DNA of 64,000 nt from Snuella lapsa (GTDB lineage Bacteria; Bacteroidota; Bacteroidia; Flavobacteriales; Flavobacteriaceae): the NCBI RefSeq assembly GCF_039539345.1, contig NZ_BAABCY010000104.1, forward strand, positions 26,671 through 90,670, in the 5' to 3' direction. Within the stretch, counting starts at the first letter, position 1. Each line of letters opens with the position of its first letter. A program made the translations under genes and the position numbers. Of the stretch, positions 34,588-42,460 are shown piece after piece. The notes below the pieces were generated by a model. That model saw nothing but the letters and a program-made list of their open reading frames with translations, was not told the DNA's origin and searched no databases.

Positions 34588-35367
34588 TTAGTTAATTAAT
34601 ATTTGGTATTCACTTAGGGTTTTGTCATTGTAAATATACAAGGTTTCATTCGTTACAAAAAACTGTTTTATTAATAAATTAGGAGTTGCAATGGGGTGGA
34701 ATGCTTCTGTATTTTTCTTTAAAAAATAGAGTACGTTGTCTTTTTTTAAAACAAGGTTGCCATTCGTTTCGACCATTGAAGTAAAACCGTTGTTTTCAAT
34801 TTTTCGAATAAGGCTGCCAAAATAATTGTATATATATAAATGGGTATTGGTAAGTAACCAGCAATAATTATAATTGCTTTTTAAATCCATAACAGTACTT
34901 GCTATAGGTAGGGTTTTAGTGCGTGTGGTGTTGGCTTTATAATCGTACAGTTCTAGTTGTTGGGTGTCTTGATTAAATACCCAAAGTGTATTGTCATGTC
35001 CGGTAGAAACATGCGAAATACTTTTGTAAGGTGTCAGGTTGTTAAAATCTATCTTAAATATTTCCGCCAGGCGGTTGTCTAGAATTACAACCGTATTAAA
35101 ATCTCTGTAAAATATATTTATTTTTAAGGGATTATATGTGTTTGCCGAGGTAATATCTCCCAATTGAACATTGCTATAAGTAATTGTTTTATCGGGATCT
35201 TTTTTTTCTAGAACAGAGGCGTTTAAAAAGTAAAACGTTTTAAAATTATCTATGCTTACAAGGGATTCTGTTTGTAAAGACGTTTTTTTTATAAACTTAG
35301 TTTCAATGGGTTGCTGGGCACTTAAGGCAAGTGTTAGCATTAAAAATAAATAATTAATGTATTTCAT
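34588..35367 (-). CDS. Hypothetical secreted protein, possible beta-propeller
   Basis: 259 residues from MKYINYLFLMLTLALSAQQP, a signal peptide. The body has repeated strand-like units such as STGHDNTLWVFNQDTQQLELYDY, SNYNYCWLLTNTHLYIYNYFGSLIRKI and NETLYIYNDKTLSEYQIL, suggesting a small beta-propeller (an inference). No enzymatic motif. The upstream in-frame start at 35385 would add six residues; the chosen start gives a cleaner signal peptide. Tightly linked (4-nt gap) with the deoxynucleoside kinase gene, an unexplained pairing. Confidence 0.72.
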   Translation of the reverse strand: MKYINYLFLMLTLALSAQQPIETKFIKKTSLQTESLVSIDNFKTFYFLNASVLEKKDPDKTITYSNVQLGDITSANTYNPLKINIFYRDFNTVVILDNRLAEIFKIDFNNLTPYKSISHVSTGHDNTLWVFNQDTQQLELYDYKANTTRTKTLPIASTVMDLKSNYNYCWLLTNTHLYIYNYFGSLIRKIENNGFTSMVETNGNLVLKKDNVLYFLKKNTEAFHPIATPNLLIKQFFVTNETLYIYNDKTLSEYQILIN

Positions 35368-35621
35368 GTGACTTGAAAAATACAAAAATCAAATTATATT
35401 TGGAATGTTTGGAGTATGACAAAAACAAATTTAGTCTTCATAAAGGAATTGATGAAACTTAATAGGTCTGGAATTCCCAAAAAGTAAAATCGCTCTATAT
35501 TGAAAGGGAAATGTTTAGTTTGTTTCGGAAATATTTTAACATTCCCTAATTAAACCAATTAAAGGCGTTAATGTCTAAGTAAGAGTAAAAAACTGTAGTT
35601 TTAAAACCAAAAACTTTTTCT

Positions 35622-36458
35622 ATGTACCTTAAACGAATAAGATCACTAATTGTATATGCTCTATTTTTAACAAGTTACCTGTCTTTTGCCCAAAAAGATT
35701 TTCAAGGAAAAGCATATTACGAAACCAAAGTTACTTTAGATATGGATAATTTTGGAGGAGGTAACTTGTCTGAAGAACGTAAAAAGCAGATTGCAGATAG
35801 AATGCGGAGCAGGTTGGAGAAAACCTATGTTCTTACTTTTAATCAGTTCGAGTCTTTGTATAAAGAAGAAGAGCGCGAGGGTTCCAATTCACCAGGATGG
35901 GGGCGTTTTGGTATGTCTGGGAATATGGCACAAGGACCTCAGTACAAAAATATTAAAGCATCTAAATTGCTACAGGAAAGCGATCTTTTTGGTAAGCAGT
36001 TTTTAATAGATGATGCATTGCCCGAGTTTGAATGGAAGTTGGAATCAGAAACCAAAACGATAGGAGAGTATCTTTGCTTCAAGGCAACCACCGTAAAAAA
36101 AGTACCAGAAGGCATGTTTGGTTTCGGAAGAAGAAGCAGGGAAGGAGATCGTCCCCAAGAGAATGAAGATCGGGAAAGAGAAATAACTGTTACGGCTTGG
36201 TATACGCTGCAGGTGCCATTACGTCAAGGTCCTGGGGATTATTGGGGGCTGCCAGGTTTAATTTTGGAAATAAATGAAGGAAGAAATGCCATCTACTGTT
36301 CAAAACTAGTATTGAATACCAATGAAATATCGGACATTGAAAAACCTTCGAAAGGTAAAAAAGTAAACAAGCAGGAATACGATGCTATTTTAAAAAAGAA
36401 AATGACAGAAATGCGTGAAATGTACAGGCGTGATGGAGGAAGAGACAGAAGACGATAA
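35622..36458 (+). CDS. GLPGLI-family protein
   Basis: 278 residues with a signal peptide (LTSYLSFA/QKDF). The family name comes from a motif near the C-terminal third, and here GPGDYWGLPGLILEINEG is present. KAYYETKVTLDM and YLCFKATTVKKVPEG are also typical. The C-terminus is rich in Arg, Asp and Glu. These extracytoplasmic proteins are widespread in Bacteroidota; the function is unknown, and relatives often occur with TonB-dependent receptors or DUF5686 proteins. It stands alone on the plus strand 161 nt upstream of the tRNA-Tyr gene. Confidence 0.85.
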   Translation: MYLKRIRSLIVYALFLTSYLSFAQKDFQGKAYYETKVTLDMDNFGGGNLSEERKKQIADRMRSRLEKTYVLTFNQFESLYKEEEREGSNSPGWGRFGMSGNMAQGPQYKNIKASKLLQESDLFGKQFLIDDALPEFEWKLESETKTIGEYLCFKATTVKKVPEGMFGFGRRSREGDRPQENEDREREITVTAWYTLQVPLRQGPGDYWGLPGLILEINEGRNAIYCSKLVLNTNEISDIEKPSKGKKVNKQEYDAILKKKMTEMREMYRRDGGRDRRR

Positions 36459-36619
36459 CTTATTAAGGATGATATGGTATTATGGGAAAGTAAAGGATGT
36501 TGCTCAACAATTTTATAATCGTAATAATTTTTGTTTTGTAGAAATTAAGAGTGATCGTAATTTTTGTTGATTTTTATTTTGTACAGTTCAATAACAATGA
36601 TATATTTGCGCTCGGTTTT

Positions 36620-36701
<82 letters not shown>

Positions 36702-36710
36702 CAAGAAACA

Positions 36711-36739
36711 AAAAAGCAAGCCTAAAGAGCTTGCTTTTT
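36711..36739 (+). terminator. Rho-independent terminator after tRNA-Tyr
   Basis: AAAGCAAGC (36713-36721) and GCTTGCTTT (36729-36737) form a 9-bp stem followed by TTTTT, 10-20 nt beyond the tRNA 3' end. Confidence 0.8.
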
Positions 36740-36919
36740 ACTTTTAAGATAATGCTCTTCTTGATTGTAGTCCAACATAAGGCGTGTTTTCCATACATTA
36801 AATTTTTGTTTCGATTTCTTAACAGTACTTTACTTATTTATTGTTCGCGTTAATTTATATCTTTAGGTTTCTTTTGTGTAAAGAAAATCTGAGAAGACTT
36901 TATTATTAAATAATAATTT

Positions 36920-37690
36920 ATGATTGTAAGTGATATAAGGAACAAGTATAAGGATATTTTTAAGTCGTACGATAATCCTTCGTTAGAAGAACACATTCAA
37001 AAAATTATTGAGTTGGACGTGTATTTGCCATATAGTTCTACTTTTTTCTGTATCACCAATACGCAAGATCTTAGCTTTGAATATGTGAGTAAGAATATGA
37101 ATGCCTGTTTAGGGTTAGATAAGGATATACTACTTACTAGGGGGATGCGCTACTTTTGGAGTCGTATGCACCCTGATGATGTTGAACAATGGTTACAAGC
37201 TCTAAATGAGTTGATGGTATTTACTTTAAAACATATCGCAGTTAAAGAAAGAAATGCGATGAGTTATACTTGGAACTACCGAATAAAAAATACAGGGGAG
37301 GAGTATGTTAATATAATACAAAATACAACGCCATTGGAGTTTGATGCTAGTGGAAAACCTATAATAGGATTAGCCCATTATACTGTGCTGGATCCTAAGA
37401 TAAAGTTGCAAGTTTGTGCCTCTGCCAAAAAGTTGAATGATAAGAACGAATACGAGACCGTTTATTTCAATAACTTTTCTCAAAAACTATTGTCCGAAGG
37501 AATAAGTAACCGTGAAAGGGATATTATAAGGCTATTGGTTTTAAATTATTCAAGTAAGGCCATTGCCGAAAAGCTTAATATTAGTTCAAATACAGTTGAC
37601 ACCCATCGTAGAAACATTCTTAAAAAGTTGAACATTTCCTCTACAGGAGAACTTATAGGTTTGCTTAAAATGAATAACCTTATAATATAG
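36920..37690 (+). CDS. PAS-domain LuxR-family transcriptional regulator
   Basis: 256 residues. Residues about 40-150 resemble a PAS fold (FFCITNTQDLSFEYVSKNMNACLGLD, MHPDDVEQWLQAL, AMSYTWNYRIKNTGEEYVNIIQ). The C-terminus has a LuxR/GerE-type helix-turn-helix: GISNRERDIIRLLVLNYSSKAIAEKLNISSNTVDTHRRNILKKLNISSTGELI. The regulator probably senses a small molecule or redox state via PAS. There is no partner histidine kinase or autoinducer synthase nearby. The target is unknown. Confidence 0.88.
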   Translation: MIVSDIRNKYKDIFKSYDNPSLEEHIQKIIELDVYLPYSSTFFCITNTQDLSFEYVSKNMNACLGLDKDILLTRGMRYFWSRMHPDDVEQWLQALNELMVFTLKHIAVKERNAMSYTWNYRIKNTGEEYVNIIQNTTPLEFDASGKPIIGLAHYTVLDPKIKLQVCASAKKLNDKNEYETVYFNNFSQKLLSEGISNRERDIIRLLVLNYSSKAIAEKLNISSNTVDTHRRNILKKLNISSTGELIGLLKMNNLII

Positions 37691-38058
37691 GTTTACAAAG
37701 AGAATACAGATCTTTATTGTAACTATTGTAAAGCATAATGCCTTCTTTTGGTGAGAATAACCTAAAAATACTCAAATTGAGTATTGTACTTCACGTTTAA
37801 GAATTAGAAATTTACTGAGCTATTAATTAATTCTTAAGGGAGAATTTGTTACGAAGGGAGCGCCTTAATAGTTGTTGTTAAATTACTATTATAAATGGTG
37901 CTTCTTTTTTGTAATGATAAGCCTTGTTTAAGACAGGGGCAGTAATTTGTACATCTACTTGATAAAGATAAGTCTCCATTGAGGAGACTTACTTTTTGGT
38001 TATCTATGCTTATTTGAAATACATAATAACCGGGTGACTAACTAAAATAATTGCTTTG
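37691..38058. other. Intergenic gap with an isolated hairpin
   Basis: 368 nt without a recognised gene, after the LuxR-type gene. At 37970-37990 AAGTCTCC and GGAGACTT form a perfect 8-bp stem followed two bases later by TTTTT, so transcripts may end there on the plus strand. The rest is AT-rich. Confidence 0.5.
37970..37998 (+). terminator. Terminator-like hairpin 280 nt after the LuxR-type gene
   Basis: Stem AAGTCTCC (37970-37977) / GGAGACTT (37983-37990), then ACTTTTT. It could end the regulator mRNA with an unusually long 3' region or a separate small RNA. Confidence 0.4.
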
Positions 38059-38301
38059 TTACCAAAACTCAATCTCTATATTGTTATTGCCTTGTGCCTT
38101 TAGGCTTACATTACTGGGGATCTCTTGACAGAGTTTCGCTAATTGAATGATTTGGTGCTTCACCAATGGTTCGTTAACTTGTGTAACGAGACCATTTTCA
38201 AAACCGAGAAGGTGAGCAGGTGTTTCTTTTTGAATTTCGGTTTTAAAGATGTCTTTAAAACCTTCTTCAATCTTTTTGTGATACTTCTTTTTAATTGCCA
38301 T
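38059..38301 (-). CDS. Hypothetical protein (80 aa)
   Basis: 80 residues from MAIKKKYHKKIEEGF, basic at the N-terminus and ending NNNIEIEFW. No motif recognised. Start chosen at the ATG after which the residues look protein-like; a longer frame to 38370 adds an unlikely leader. It follows another small minus-strand gene by 87 nt. Function unknown. Confidence 0.5.
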   Translation of the reverse strand: MAIKKKYHKKIEEGFKDIFKTEIQKETPAHLLGFENGLVTQVNEPLVKHQIIQLAKLCQEIPSNVSLKAQGNNNIEIEFW

Positions 38302-38388
38302 TTTGTTAATATTAAGTAGGTTATGTTTAAATTTTCGAAGAGTAAGAAAGAGGTGTTTATAAGAGATCATTTGGTACTAATGAACTAA

Positions 38389-38667
38389 CTATTCTTTACG
38401 CAAATTATCTTTTAAGCGATTTGAAACCGTTTTGTATTCATTTGCTATTTCTACAATAGCATTAAATACCAAAATATTTTTACTAATACCCCCTTTTATG
38501 TTTCTAACAGATTGCGAGTCGGTATATATACCTTGTCTTTTAAGTTTTTGAATAACAAGAGAAGTATATTCTTTTGGAAGATGATTTGTAAGTAAATCGC
38601 TTAAAGTATCTCGCTCTTTTTGAGAGCGAACATCATATAATGCATATAATTTGTTTAAATTTGTCAT
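38389..38667 (-). CDS. Hypothetical protein (92 aa)
   Basis: 92 residues from MTNLNKLYALYDVRSQKERD; mostly helical, with charged residues (HLPKEYTSLVIQKLKRQGIYTDSQSVRNIKGG). It may be a small DNA- or RNA-associated protein, but there is no signature. It is divergent from the HTH gene at 38781 with a 113-nt shared regulatory region, which suggests mutual regulation. A longer frame to 38754 would read a hydrophobic leader that overlaps the shared promoter. Confidence 0.55.
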   Translation of the reverse strand: MTNLNKLYALYDVRSQKERDTLSDLLTNHLPKEYTSLVIQKLKRQGIYTDSQSVRNIKGGISKNILVFNAIVEIANEYKTVSNRLKDNLRKE

Positions 38668-38780
38668 TATTTGTATAATTTTATGTGCTGTATTGAATGA
38701 AATTACATACAAATATATGTAAATAATTAAATAAAACGAAAATAATTTAATCATTTTTATAATTTATAATTGTTCCAAAT

Positions 38781-39092
38781 ATGCAATTCGACGAAAAACT
38801 GAAACAATTAATTAAAAGTAAGTACGATAGGCTGGGCGATTTGGCCGAAAAGTTTGAGATGAACTATAGTCAGCTTTCGCAATATGTAAATGGTAAAAAG
38901 GTGTCTATCGAATTTTTAAACAAAATCATTCAGGAATTTCCAGAGGTAGACCTTAATTGGTTGTTAAGGGACGATGCAGATATGGCCGATGGGGTAAAAG
39001 AGCATTCAGAAGCCTACAAGGTTATATTAACTAACGAACAGATCGTCAATAGAATTGAAATGCTACTAAAGGATTTGAAAAATCAGATGTAA
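38781..39092 (+). CDS. Small helix-turn-helix protein
   Basis: 103 residues. LGDLAEKFEMNYSQLSQYVNGKKVSIEFLNKIIQEFPEVDLNWLL is a Cro/C1-type (XRE-like) HTH with the usual LNWLL end of Bacteroidota phage-type repressors; the C-terminal 40 residues look like a coiled segment. It is likely a repressor acting on the divergent pair of small genes to its left. No phage structural genes were seen, so it is not part of a visible prophage. Confidence 0.75.
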   Translation: MQFDEKLKQLIKSKYDRLGDLAEKFEMNYSQLSQYVNGKKVSIEFLNKIIQEFPEVDLNWLLRDDADMADGVKEHSEAYKVILTNEQIVNRIEMLLKDLKNQM

Positions 39093-39124
39093 GCTTCAGA
39101 GTGTGCTACTTGGTGTTTTCATGT

Positions 39125-40414
39125 TTAAGCCTCATTAAAAAGATCTACAATTCGTTCCAAAGCCATACCTCTTGAACCTTTAATCAAAAAGATTGTATCA
39201 TTAATTTGAGAGCTGTTAAAGTACTTCTTAAAATCTGTAAATGAATTGAATTTCATAGCTTTTTTCGAATCAATTCTAGAACGATTAAAGTTTTCTCCAA
39301 TAAAAATAAGTCTGTCTATATTTAAGGAAGTTGCCAAATCCACAAGGCTTTGGTGCTCTGTAGCAGCATCATTGCCAAGTTCGAACATGTCTCCCAAAAT
39401 GGCCATTTTGTTTCCAGATAGCTTTTCCAAATTAAGAAGAGCCGCTCGCATACTGGTAGGATTGGCATTATAAGCGTCAAGAATTACCTGGTTGTTCCCC
39501 TTGTGTATAATTTGTGACCGATTGTCGGTTGGTGTATAATTCTCTATGGCCATTTTAATGGCTTTGTCGTTTACCTTAAAATAATTGCCAATAGTTATGG
39601 CGGCAGCGATATTATTAAAATTGTAATTACCTATAAGTTGGCTGCAAATTTCCAGATCGTTATATGAGCACTTAACATATGGATGGGCATCTACAAAATC
39701 GATCTTGACATTAGCGAATGAGGATATGCTCCCAAATGAAAAGACCTTAGCTTGGGTAGTTCTTTCAACTTGAATGGGATCATTGGTATTAATAAATACG
39801 GTATTGTTGTTTTTAGTCAAGTAATCATACATTTCACTTTTTCCTAAAATAACACCTTCAACACTTCCAAAACCTTCTAAGTGGGCTTTCCCAAAATTGG
39901 TAATATATCCGTAATTCGGTTTGGCTATGTCGCATAAAAAAGCAATTTCCTTTAAGTGGTTTGCACCCATTTCTACAATACCTATTTCTGTGTTTTTGTT
40001 CATTGCTAAGAGCGTTAGCGGAACACCTATATGGTTGTTTAAATTGCCAAGAGTAGCGGTGGTACTGTATTTCTGTGATAACACTGCATTAATCAATTCT
40101 TTGGTAGTGGTTTTTCCATTACTTCCAGTAAGTGCTACAATAGGAATATTTAAATACGTTCTGTGAAAAGTGGCTAAGGCCTGTAACGTTTCCAGAACAT
40201 TATTAACTAAGATCGTTTGGGGTGAGGTGTTGAATTTCTCGTCGTCTATAATGGCGTAAGCAGCACCTTTTTTCAGAGCAGAATCGGCATAGGCGTTGCC
40301 ATCAAAATTAGGGCCTTTAAGGGCAAAAAACATTGAATTGTTATCAATGGTTCTTGTATCTGTACATGCCGAATGGCATTGTAGAAAGAGGCGGTGTATC
40401 GAATCTATTTTCAA
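39125..40414 (-). CDS. murF: UDP-N-acetylmuramoyl-tripeptide--D-alanyl-D-alanine ligase
   Basis: 429 residues. The ATP-binding loop LTGSNGKTTTKELI (about 105-118), followed by YSTTATLGNLNNHIGVPLTLLAM and EMGANHLKEIAFL, which are Mur ligase signatures; ILDAYNANPTSMRAALLNLEKL matches the MurF C-terminal domain, and IKGSRGMALERIV ends the protein. It adds D-Ala-D-Ala to the peptidoglycan precursor in the cytoplasm. It lies on the same strand as gldJ, downstream, but a terminator (40452-40483) separates them. Confidence 0.94.
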   Translation of the reverse strand: MKIDSIHRLFLQCHSACTDTRTIDNNSMFFALKGPNFDGNAYADSALKKGAAYAIIDDEKFNTSPQTILVNNVLETLQALATFHRTYLNIPIVALTGSNGKTTTKELINAVLSQKYSTTATLGNLNNHIGVPLTLLAMNKNTEIGIVEMGANHLKEIAFLCDIAKPNYGYITNFGKAHLEGFGSVEGVILGKSEMYDYLTKNNNTVFINTNDPIQVERTTQAKVFSFGSISSFANVKIDFVDAHPYVKCSYNDLEICSQLIGNYNFNNIAAAITIGNYFKVNDKAIKMAIENYTPTDNRSQIIHKGNNQVILDAYNANPTSMRAALLNLEKLSGNKMAILGDMFELGNDAATEHQSLVDLATSLNIDRLIFIGENFNRSRIDSKKAMKFNSFTDFKKYFNSSQINDTIFLIKGSRGMALERIVDLFNEA

Positions 40415-40451
40415 GTCTAAATAATCTAAATATTTGAGAAATAAAAGTATT

Positions 40452-40483
40452 AAAAAAGTCCCAACTGGCGTTAGGACTTTTTT
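40452..40483 (-). terminator. Rho-independent terminator between gldJ and murF
   Basis: AAAAAAGTCC (40452-40461) and GGACTTTTTT (40474-40483) form a 10-bp A/T-flanked stem with a 12-nt loop; functions on the minus strand after gldJ. Confidence 0.75.
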
Positions 40484-40508
40484 AATATTATAATAAAGCT
40501 ATTATTAC

Positions 40509-42197
40509 TTAGTTTTTGGTTTTGTGTTTTCTTTTGGTTTTGGAGCCTACTCTGGACATAGCACATCTAAAGCCAATATAATCTGTAGCCATATCCTCTG
40601 GGTAATAACGTCTTTGCGCTGGATCCAACCAGTACTCTCTATCTTTCCAAGAACCTCCTTTGTATACTCTTACTTTATCGTTAATTAAAGAAGTTCTTGT
40701 ATTGCTTTTGTCGTATTCTCTAATTAAGTTTCCTAAAGAATCTCTTTCAACACGATGTTGTGGAGAGTTGTACATTTTTCTTGTTTCGGTATCAGCATTA
40801 CTTTCTTCTTCCTCGTTAAAATTTTCAAAAAATCTTGAAGATTTTTTATCCCCATCCCTAAAGTTAATTTCGTTGCTTCTGTCAAAATTGGTTCTTAAAT
40901 ATGTCTCGTTCTCGTCAACAGGAACCTGTAAGATTTCTCCAGGTAAATTTCTAGCTACTAACTTTCCGGTCGATAAGGTGTCGTAAATAATATCTTCGGT
41001 AGTAACGACTTTTATAGTGCCATCTTCAGTAATGGCATTTTTGGTGTAAATGTTACCACGGTAGTAGTTAAAATCGTTAAATTCGTCATCCACTATAGGT
41101 CTGTATACATCAGCTACCCACTCGGCTACATTACCAGCCATATCGTATAGACCATAATCGTTAGGATCGTACGATTTCACTTCATTGGTGATATCGGCAC
41201 CATCATCGGACCATCCGGCAATTCCGCCATAGTCACCTTTTCCTTGTTTGAAGTTAGCTAATTGATCTCCGCGAACCCTTCTTTTTCCGGCACGTGTGTA
41301 TTTACCGTCCCAAGGGTATTTTTTACGTCCGCGATATACGTTATAGCTCCTTATTTCGCTTAGTCCTAAGGCCGCATATTCCCATTCTGCTTCAGTTGGG
41401 AGTCTGTACTTTAATGGAATAACTCCAGATTCTCTTTTAGCATAAATATTAACAGGATTCCCATCGGCATCTACCTGGGCATTTCTGTTTCTACCGCTCT
41501 CTGGATTAATAACCTCTTCATTGCCTCCATAAGTTAATGTAGGCGCGTTTAAATAAGTATCGATATTAAATGTAGCGTCGGCAGATACATCGGTAAGGTG
41601 AGAACCTCTTTTAGTATAACCCGATCTTTGCAGTGCCATTTCACCAACACGGTCAGATCGCCAGTTGGCAAACTCTACAGCTTGTATCCAGCTTACACCA
41701 ACAACAGGATATTCTGCATAGCCTGGGTGACGTAAATAGTTTTCGGTCATAATCTCATTAAAACCTAAACGATTTCTCCAAACTAAAGTATCTGGAAGTG
41801 CACCGTTGTAAATTGCTCTGAAATTTTCATCAGTTGGAGGGTAAACACGCTTAATCCAATCTAAATACTCAAGGTACATAACATTTGTAACTTCAGTTTC
41901 GTCCATATAGAAAGACTGTACGTGTTGTTGATTTGGGGTGTTGTTCCAATCGTGCATTACATCGTCATTAACACGACCCATAGTAAAAGTTCCACCTTCT
42001 ATAAAGACAAGTCCTGGGGCAGTTTCCTGTTCCTTGAAGCTTGTGTTGTATTGAAAGCCACCTTCTCTGTCATTTATTTGCCATCCTGTAGCTCTTGAAC
42101 TGTTTTTAGAGCTCGTTGATTTTTTACAGCTTAAAGCCGCTAAAAACAGCGTTAGGACCAACAGCGTCTTGATTGTTAATACTTTTTTCATATCCAT
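40509..42197 (-). CDS. gldJ: Gliding motility lipoprotein GldJ
   Basis: 562 residues from the start at 42197 (MDMKKVLTIKTLLVLTLFLAALSC, lipobox LSC; an alternative start two codons later would give the same mature protein). It carries a SUMF1-type fold: LVFIEGGTFTMGRVNDD, FYMDETEVTNVMYLEYLDW, PVVGVSWIQAVEFANWRSD, YRLPTEAEWEYAALG, GLYDMAGNVAEWVADV and VYKGGSWKDREYWLDPAQRRYYPEDMATDYIGFRCAMS. The SUMF1 fold with an insert of several hundred residues is characteristic of GldJ, which stabilises GldK and anchors the gliding/T9SS machinery. It is divergent from porU, as found in other Flavobacteria. A longer frame to 42314 has no matching sequence. Confidence 0.92.
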   Translation of the reverse strand: MDMKKVLTIKTLLVLTLFLAALSCKKSTSSKNSSRATGWQINDREGGFQYNTSFKEQETAPGLVFIEGGTFTMGRVNDDVMHDWNNTPNQQHVQSFYMDETEVTNVMYLEYLDWIKRVYPPTDENFRAIYNGALPDTLVWRNRLGFNEIMTENYLRHPGYAEYPVVGVSWIQAVEFANWRSDRVGEMALQRSGYTKRGSHLTDVSADATFNIDTYLNAPTLTYGGNEEVINPESGRNRNAQVDADGNPVNIYAKRESGVIPLKYRLPTEAEWEYAALGLSEIRSYNVYRGRKKYPWDGKYTRAGKRRVRGDQLANFKQGKGDYGGIAGWSDDGADITNEVKSYDPNDYGLYDMAGNVAEWVADVYRPIVDDEFNDFNYYRGNIYTKNAITEDGTIKVVTTEDIIYDTLSTGKLVARNLPGEILQVPVDENETYLRTNFDRSNEINFRDGDKKSSRFFENFNEEEESNADTETRKMYNSPQHRVERDSLGNLIREYDKSNTRTSLINDKVRVYKGGSWKDREYWLDPAQRRYYPEDMATDYIGFRCAMSRVGSKTKRKHKTKN

Positions 42198-42387
42198 ACG
42201 TTTAAGTAAGCTAAATATTTTTGGTGTTGCAATATAAGAATTAAACCCAAGATAGCAAGCGAAATTTTGCATTTTGGCTAAAAAAATGTGTATTTCATCC
42301 TGTTTTTGTAGCATTACGTCGATGATTTTATCGATTTTTAAGATGATTTTGTGTTGTATAAACGTACTTTTTCCTAAATTATTATTG

Positions 42388-42395
42388 TATTTTTG
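42388..42395 (+). promoter_or_regulatory. Bacteroidota -7 box upstream of porU
   Basis: TATTTTTG, exact fit to TAnnTTTG, 66 nt before the porU start. The region 42198-42460 must hold promoters for divergent gldJ and porU; a -33 element is not clear. Confidence 0.38.
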
Positions 42396-42460
42396 ATACA
42401 GATTTTAAAAATGTTGCTTTTTGTTTATACAAATATGGCCTCAGACACGTTATTTAACTA

